This document shows, in pieces, positions 49,482-52,866 of a stretch of 52,866 nucleotides of DNA. The stretch lies in assembly GCA_017553575.1 (NCBI GenBank), contig JAFZKQ010000014.1:1-52866 (forward strand), given 5' to 3'. Below the pieces are notes generated by a model. It saw nothing but the letters and a program-made list of their open reading frames with translations, made no database searches and was not told the DNA's origin. Source of the stretch: Paludibacteraceae bacterium. Its GTDB lineage: Bacteria; Bacteroidota; Bacteroidia; Bacteroidales; Paludibacteraceae. Position 1 is the first letter of the stretch; each line of letters starts with the position of its first letter. The translations under genes were made by a program, and so were the position numbers.

Positions 49482-49530
49482 TTTGCTTCGTTTTAATAAG
49501 ATTTACTATCTTTTTGTTTTGATTACAGTA

Positions 49531-49538
49531 CAAAAGTA
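49531..49538 (-). promoter_or_regulatory. -7 box for dapF
   Basis: Minus strand TACTTTTG at 49538-49531; TTTG lies 22 bp upstream (49564-49561). Predicted start near 49524. Confidence 0.6.
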
Positions 49539-49844
49539 TATCATAATCACAAATCAAAATCAAAACAAGAGGTCTTTCCGTACACTTTATAATTATAGAT
49601 TACAATTCGTAATATAAAATAGAAAATATATAACAAACACATAAAAATACATAGAAAATTAAAACAAATAGAAACCTATAAATTTAGATTAGTTATAGGA
49701 AGATTTTAGAAGAAGATGATATTTTTCAGTATTCCATAGGCATATGAAGGACAATAAGGCCAACTATCAAATAGGAATAGGCACAGAAAGGAGAAAATCC
49801 AACACGTTTTTCAATCCTCACCACCAAAAAGAAGAACAAATTGC

Positions 49845-49852
49845 TATCTTTG
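49845..49852 (+). promoter_or_regulatory. -7 box for the flavodiiron gene
   Basis: TATCTTTG followed by TAAATAAG; predicted start near 49859, about 36 nt before the ATG. No good -33 box. Confidence 0.6.
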
Positions 49853-49894
49853 TAAATAAGTAAACGAGTACTTAACCATATTAATTAATCATAT

Positions 49895-51049
49895 ATGTCT
49901 TGTATCAAATACATTGGTGTAGACGACACCGATATTGACTTATTCGAGAGCCAATACGTAGTTCCAGAAGGTATGTGCTATAACTCCTACCTGATCGAGG
50001 ACGAAAAAATTGCGATCATGGATACCGTAGACCATCGCAAATCCGCCGAATGGATGACAAACCTAAAAACGGCATTGGCAGGCAAAACCCCAGATTACAT
50101 CATCATACAACACATGGAGCCTGACCATAGCGGCTCTTTGGCAGAACTCTTGAAGGAATTTCCCAATTTGACGGTTGTAGCGAGCGCCAAAGCTATTCAA
50201 TTCATGGGCCAATTCTTCGAGGGCTTGACCATCCAAAGCAAAGCTGTCGCTGAAGGCGAGACGCTAAGCCTCGGAAAGAATACGCTTCAATTCTTCACGG
50301 CACCGTTGGTTCACTGGCCAGAGGTGATTGTCACATATCTAGCAAGCGAGAAGGTACTCTTCTCTGCCGACGGATTCGGAAAGTTCGGAACTATCGACGC
50401 AGATGCGGACGATTGGGCATGTGAGGCACGCCGTTACTACTTCAACATCTGTGGCAAATACGGTGTACAAGTAAACAACTTGCTAAAGAAAGCCAGCACA
50501 TTGGAAATCGAAAAGATTTGTCCACTTCACGGTCCGATATTGGAAGGAGAAAAGATGGCTGAGGCTATCCGTCTATACTCCATCTGGAGCAAATACGATG
50601 TCGAGACTCCTGGAGGCGTATTGGTTGCCTACGCATCCATCCACGGTGGAACGAAAGCTGCGGCAGAGAAATTGGCTGAGATACTAAAAGCCAAAGGGGC
50701 GGCAAAGGTGGCCATTACCGATTTGAGTCGCGACGACATGGCTGAGGCCATAGAAGACGCCTTCCGCATGGAATCCATGGTTTTGGCTTGCGCCACATAC
50801 GACGGAGACATCTTTCCTCCTATGCACAACTTCCTCCATAAGTTATCCATCAAAGGATTCCAAAGACGTCGCGTAGGTCTCTTGGAGAACGGAACATGGG
50901 CACCCCAAGCAGCTCGCATCATGCGTGGAATGTTGGAAGGAATGAAAAACATCGAAATCCTCGAACCAATCGTTACCCTCAAGAGCCGTATGAAAGAAAG
51001 CGATGTAGCGCAACTCAATGCATTGGCTGATGCGGTGGTGAAAAAATAG
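49895..51049 (+). CDS. A-type flavodiiron protein (FprA family)
   Basis: 384 aa, cytoplasmic oxygen or nitric-oxide reductase. The beta-lactamase-like diiron domain has the ligands H73, E75, D77, H78 (HMEPDHSGS), H140 (LVHWPE), D159 (SADGFG) and a late His in CPLHGPI. The flavodoxin-like FMN domain starts LVAYASIHGGTKAAAEKLAE and includes SMVLACATYDGDIFPPMHNFL. There is no C-terminal rubredoxin, so a separate electron donor is needed. Typical of anaerobes facing transient oxygen or NO. Has its own promoter and terminator. Confidence 0.95.
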   Translation: MSCIKYIGVDDTDIDLFESQYVVPEGMCYNSYLIEDEKIAIMDTVDHRKSAEWMTNLKTALAGKTPDYIIIQHMEPDHSGSLAELLKEFPNLTVVASAKAIQFMGQFFEGLTIQSKAVAEGETLSLGKNTLQFFTAPLVHWPEVIVTYLASEKVLFSADGFGKFGTIDADADDWACEARRYYFNICGKYGVQVNNLLKKASTLEIEKICPLHGPILEGEKMAEAIRLYSIWSKYDVETPGGVLVAYASIHGGTKAAAEKLAEILKAKGAAKVAITDLSRDDMAEAIEDAFRMESMVLACATYDGDIFPPMHNFLHKLSIKGFQRRRVGLLENGTWAPQAARIMRGMLEGMKNIEILEPIVTLKSRMKESDVAQLNALADAVVKK

Positions 51050-51090
51050 GGATGATTTTAAGTAAAAAAGATTATTTCACGTTAATACAA

Positions 51091-51120
51091 AAGGAGCGGC
51101 CTTACAACCGCTCCTTTTTT
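51091..51120 (+). terminator. Terminator of the flavodiiron gene
   Basis: AAGGAGCGG (51091-51099) and CCGCTCCTT (51108-51116) form a perfect 9-bp stem followed by TTTT. Confidence 0.9.
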
Positions 51121-51187
51121 CATAAATCCACTCTCCTATCATACAAGCAACGTATAGATAAGCCATGATAGACACGAAGATTAGTTC

Positions 51188-52459
51188 TTAATAGACGCTC
51201 CACTCTCCTACGTAGTTATCATCGTCACAATTTAGACAATAGACCGTTTCATAATCAGATTTAGAATAATCACCATCCTTATCTATTTTAGAAACACGTG
51301 TAACCCCTATCGTCATTTTCTCAAAAAAGAACTTCTTTCCTGCCACATCCAAAGAAATTTCAATTTGGTCATCGTAATGGACAATGACATTCAATACGCC
51401 GTCCTGATCGTGATCAGAACCGTAAGCCTCGTCAAAAATGCGCATCGTCTCCTCTTCACAGAAGCTACATTCCGCCTCGTAAGCATAGTTTCTATAAGAC
51501 CATTCAAAAAAATACCTTTTTATAAAAGAGGGTTTTTCTATCTCAACAGGAGCATCCAAAGATGAGAAAAAACACTTTTCCGCATTAGAATAGGCAACCC
51601 TGGCAAGATGGAAAGTAGTATTTCCGTTCTCAAAAACCAGATTAATCCGATAAGCAAATCGTTCAAAATACCGATCTATAGAATCTAATGAGAAATTTTT
51701 GTCCAATTCTATCTTTGGATAGTTTTTCAAGACCCAATCCATGTGTTCATTCAACAGTTTAGGTCCCGTAGGATCATAAAACCAAGCATCTTCCAACAAC
51801 TCGACATTATCCCCATAACGCGACCAATCCAGCAATCGGACATTGTTTTCAGGAGAAACGCTTAAGACACAGGACGAGCCTTCTTGCTTTATCGGATTAC
51901 CGCTAGACGACATATATAAAACGACCTTGCCATAAGGAAGGATACATAAATCCAAAACATCAAGTCGCACCTTTCCAATCACGGGTTTACCGTTCTCGTC
52001 CCATCCCAAAAGATCATCGTATTCTTTGGAAAAAAGTTCCCAAATTTGTTTCAAGGGCAATTTGGCCTCTAAGGAATAGAGTTCTTTGTCGACTAAAGAG
52101 AACCATCTCAAATCCAAATATTTAGGAAGACTGGTCTTGAATTCCTGACCTTTCTCACCCTCAGCCATACCTTCATAATTGAAAGTCGAGCCATAAACAC
52201 TGCCCTCTATGGTGTGTGAGCGAGAATAGAGTTTTGAATAGAAATCAAAATCCACAACTTCGACAGGATACTTATTCGTAGCACTGGCCTTCATATACCA
52301 ACCACGAAAATTCCTCTTTTTAGGATAAACGGGGGCAACAGTGGCTGTGGCATGAGACTTCCTCATTCGAAGTAAAATAAGGATAATCAGAATGAATAAA
52401 ATCAAGGCTCCAATTCCGGAACGCACATAAGCCAATAGGAACAAAAAAACGCTAAGCAT
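51188..52459 (-). CDS. Membrane-anchored protein, DUF2931-like
   Basis: 423 aa. One hydrophobic N-terminal segment (IGALILFILIILILL) acts as a signal anchor; the rest is exported or periplasmic. The region around SLPKYLDLRWFSLVDKELYS followed by AKLPLKQIWELF looks like the DUF2931 family of Bacteroidetes, but the resemblance is judged by eye. The C-terminus has short Cys-containing stretches (ECSFCEEETM; YCLNCDDDNY), possibly a metal or disulfide site. Monocistronic, promoter at 52502-52532. Confidence 0.72.
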   Translation of the reverse strand: MLSVFLFLLAYVRSGIGALILFILIILILLRMRKSHATATVAPVYPKKRNFRGWYMKASATNKYPVEVVDFDFYSKLYSRSHTIEGSVYGSTFNYEGMAEGEKGQEFKTSLPKYLDLRWFSLVDKELYSLEAKLPLKQIWELFSKEYDDLLGWDENGKPVIGKVRLDVLDLCILPYGKVVLYMSSSGNPIKQEGSSCVLSVSPENNVRLLDWSRYGDNVELLEDAWFYDPTGPKLLNEHMDWVLKNYPKIELDKNFSLDSIDRYFERFAYRINLVFENGNTTFHLARVAYSNAEKCFFSSLDAPVEIEKPSFIKRYFFEWSYRNYAYEAECSFCEEETMRIFDEAYGSDHDQDGVLNVIVHYDDQIEISLDVAGKKFFFEKMTIGVTRVSKIDKDGDYSKSDYETVYCLNCDDDNYVGEWSVY

Positions 52460-52501
52460 AAAATTTTCTTTTTTGCAGTTAAAATACGATTGATTCTCCG
52501 C

Positions 52502-52532
52502 AAATATACAATATCATTTTATAGCATCAAAA
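52502..52532 (-). promoter_or_regulatory. Promoter of the DUF2931-like gene
   Basis: Minus strand: TTTG (52532-52529), 19 bp, TATATTTG (52509-52502). Exact match; predicted start near 52496, 37 nt before the ATG. Confidence 0.75.
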
Positions 52533-52564
52533 ATATCACAGGCCCACGAAGGAGAATTCTTGGT

Positions 52565-52685
52565 TTGCACCGTACGCCGTTTCCGTGCCGTACAACCATA
52601 GAGACAAGTCATGCCTTGTCTCTACCGCCGTCCCGCCGCCGCGGGCATGGGCACGGACGGCCACGGCCCGTGCGCCGTCGGCACC
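52565..52685. repeat. REP-like palindromes and G+C-rich block beside the rRNA operon
   Basis: TAGAGACAAG (52599-52608) and CTTGTCTCTA (52615-52624) form a perfect 10-bp palindrome. Left of it is GTACG...CGTAC (about 52572-52593); right of it, 52625-52685 is strongly G+C-rich with GCACGG/CCGTGC pairing. Similar GTAGAGAC-type palindromes are scattered in Bacteroidetes genomes (recall). Confidence 0.6.
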
Positions 52686-52689
52686 AAAC

Positions 52690-52724
52690 AAAAAAAGGGA
52701 CGCAGTCCATACGGATTGCGTCCC
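52690..52724 (-). terminator. rRNA operon terminator
   Basis: GGGACGCAGTCC (52697-52708) and GGATTGCGTCCC (52713-52724) pair over 12 bp with one G-T, ATAC loop; the minus strand continues into TTTTTTT (52696-52690). Located 5 bp after the 5S 3' end. Confidence 0.92.
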
Positions 52725-52728
52725 TATA

Positions 52729-52837
<109 letters not shown>

Positions 52838-52866
52838 ATTCGTCTTCTCGGCTCTGACATTTCACG

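Larger units (their letters stand above)
49482..49894. other. A+T-rich divergent intergenic region
   Basis: 413 bp between dapF (minus) and the flavodiiron gene (plus). Promoters lie at both ends (49531-49538 and 49845-49852). The middle (49590-49700) is almost only A and T and holds no ORF or clear structure. Confidence 0.5.

Overview
The window looks like a chromosomal segment of a Bacteroidales bacterium (phylum Bacteroidota). Four things point there. Many genes are preceded by the Bacteroidetes-type -7 box TAnnTTTG, often with a TTTG-like -33 box 19-21 bp upstream, and Shine-Dalgarno sequences are mostly weak. The glutamine synthetase is the long type III form (GlnN). Lysine/murein precursor synthesis uses LL-diaminopimelate aminotransferase (DapL). 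A secreted cellulase-like enzyme ends in a type IX secretion sorting domain. I cannot name the genus. There are no phage, IS transposase, CRISPR or tRNA genes; a 5S rRNA gene near the right edge shows that an rRNA operon enters from the right on the minus strand.

Layout. 1-1.7 kb: rsmA and a truncated corA (minus). 2.0-4.1 kb: a flippase-like membrane protein overlapping a glycosyltransferase (plus). 4.3-12.3 kb: a DUF1508 protein, a BspA-like leucine-rich-repeat surface protein, a multidomain GH5 enzyme with a T9SS tail, a small membrane protein and an ABC-F ATPase. 12.3-13.06 kb: a gene-free stretch containing a plus-strand promoter and terminator about 250 bp apart with no ORF between them, a candidate structured small RNA. 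13.06-15.74 kb: pdxS-pdxT followed by a ThiD/PdxK-like domain fused to an AraC helix-turn-helix, a likely vitamin B6 regulator. 16-17.7 kb: a small basic protein and the CCA-adding enzyme.

17.9-27.8 kb: nitrogen assimilation block one, gltB-gltD-asnB (minus), divergent from a long PurF-like amidotransferase paralogue. 28.1-29.8 kb: MgtC/DUF4010 membrane protein and an FKBP isomerase. 29.9-32 kb: an A+T-rich accessory patch with three small exported proteins, two of them tandem paralogues, and two nearly identical 63-bp structured repeats. 31.9-35.6 kb: an uncharacterised module of a TPR protein, a Bacteroidetes-specific protein and a von Willebrand A protein. 35.7-41.5 kb: a DUF3298-like lipoprotein, a beta-flower repeat protein, a UshA-like 5'-nucleotidase lipoprotein, and a DUF2157/GDYXXLXY membrane pair.

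41.7-49.5 kb: a flavin reductase-like lipoprotein, then nitrogen block two on the minus strand: dapF-dapL, an outer-membrane barrel protein, P-II, ammonium transporter and glnN. Ammonium would enter through Amt under P-II control, be fixed by GlnN and GltBD into glutamine and glutamate, and the amino groups then go to AsnB, the PurF-like enzyme, PdxT and DapL; PdxST supplies PLP for DapL. 49.9-52.5 kb: a flavodiiron protein and a DUF2931-like protein. The right edge holds REP-like palindromes, the rRNA terminator and 5S rRNA. Several starts were moved inward from the longest reading frame, mainly because a promoter -7 box lies inside it or because the longer start is not ATG.
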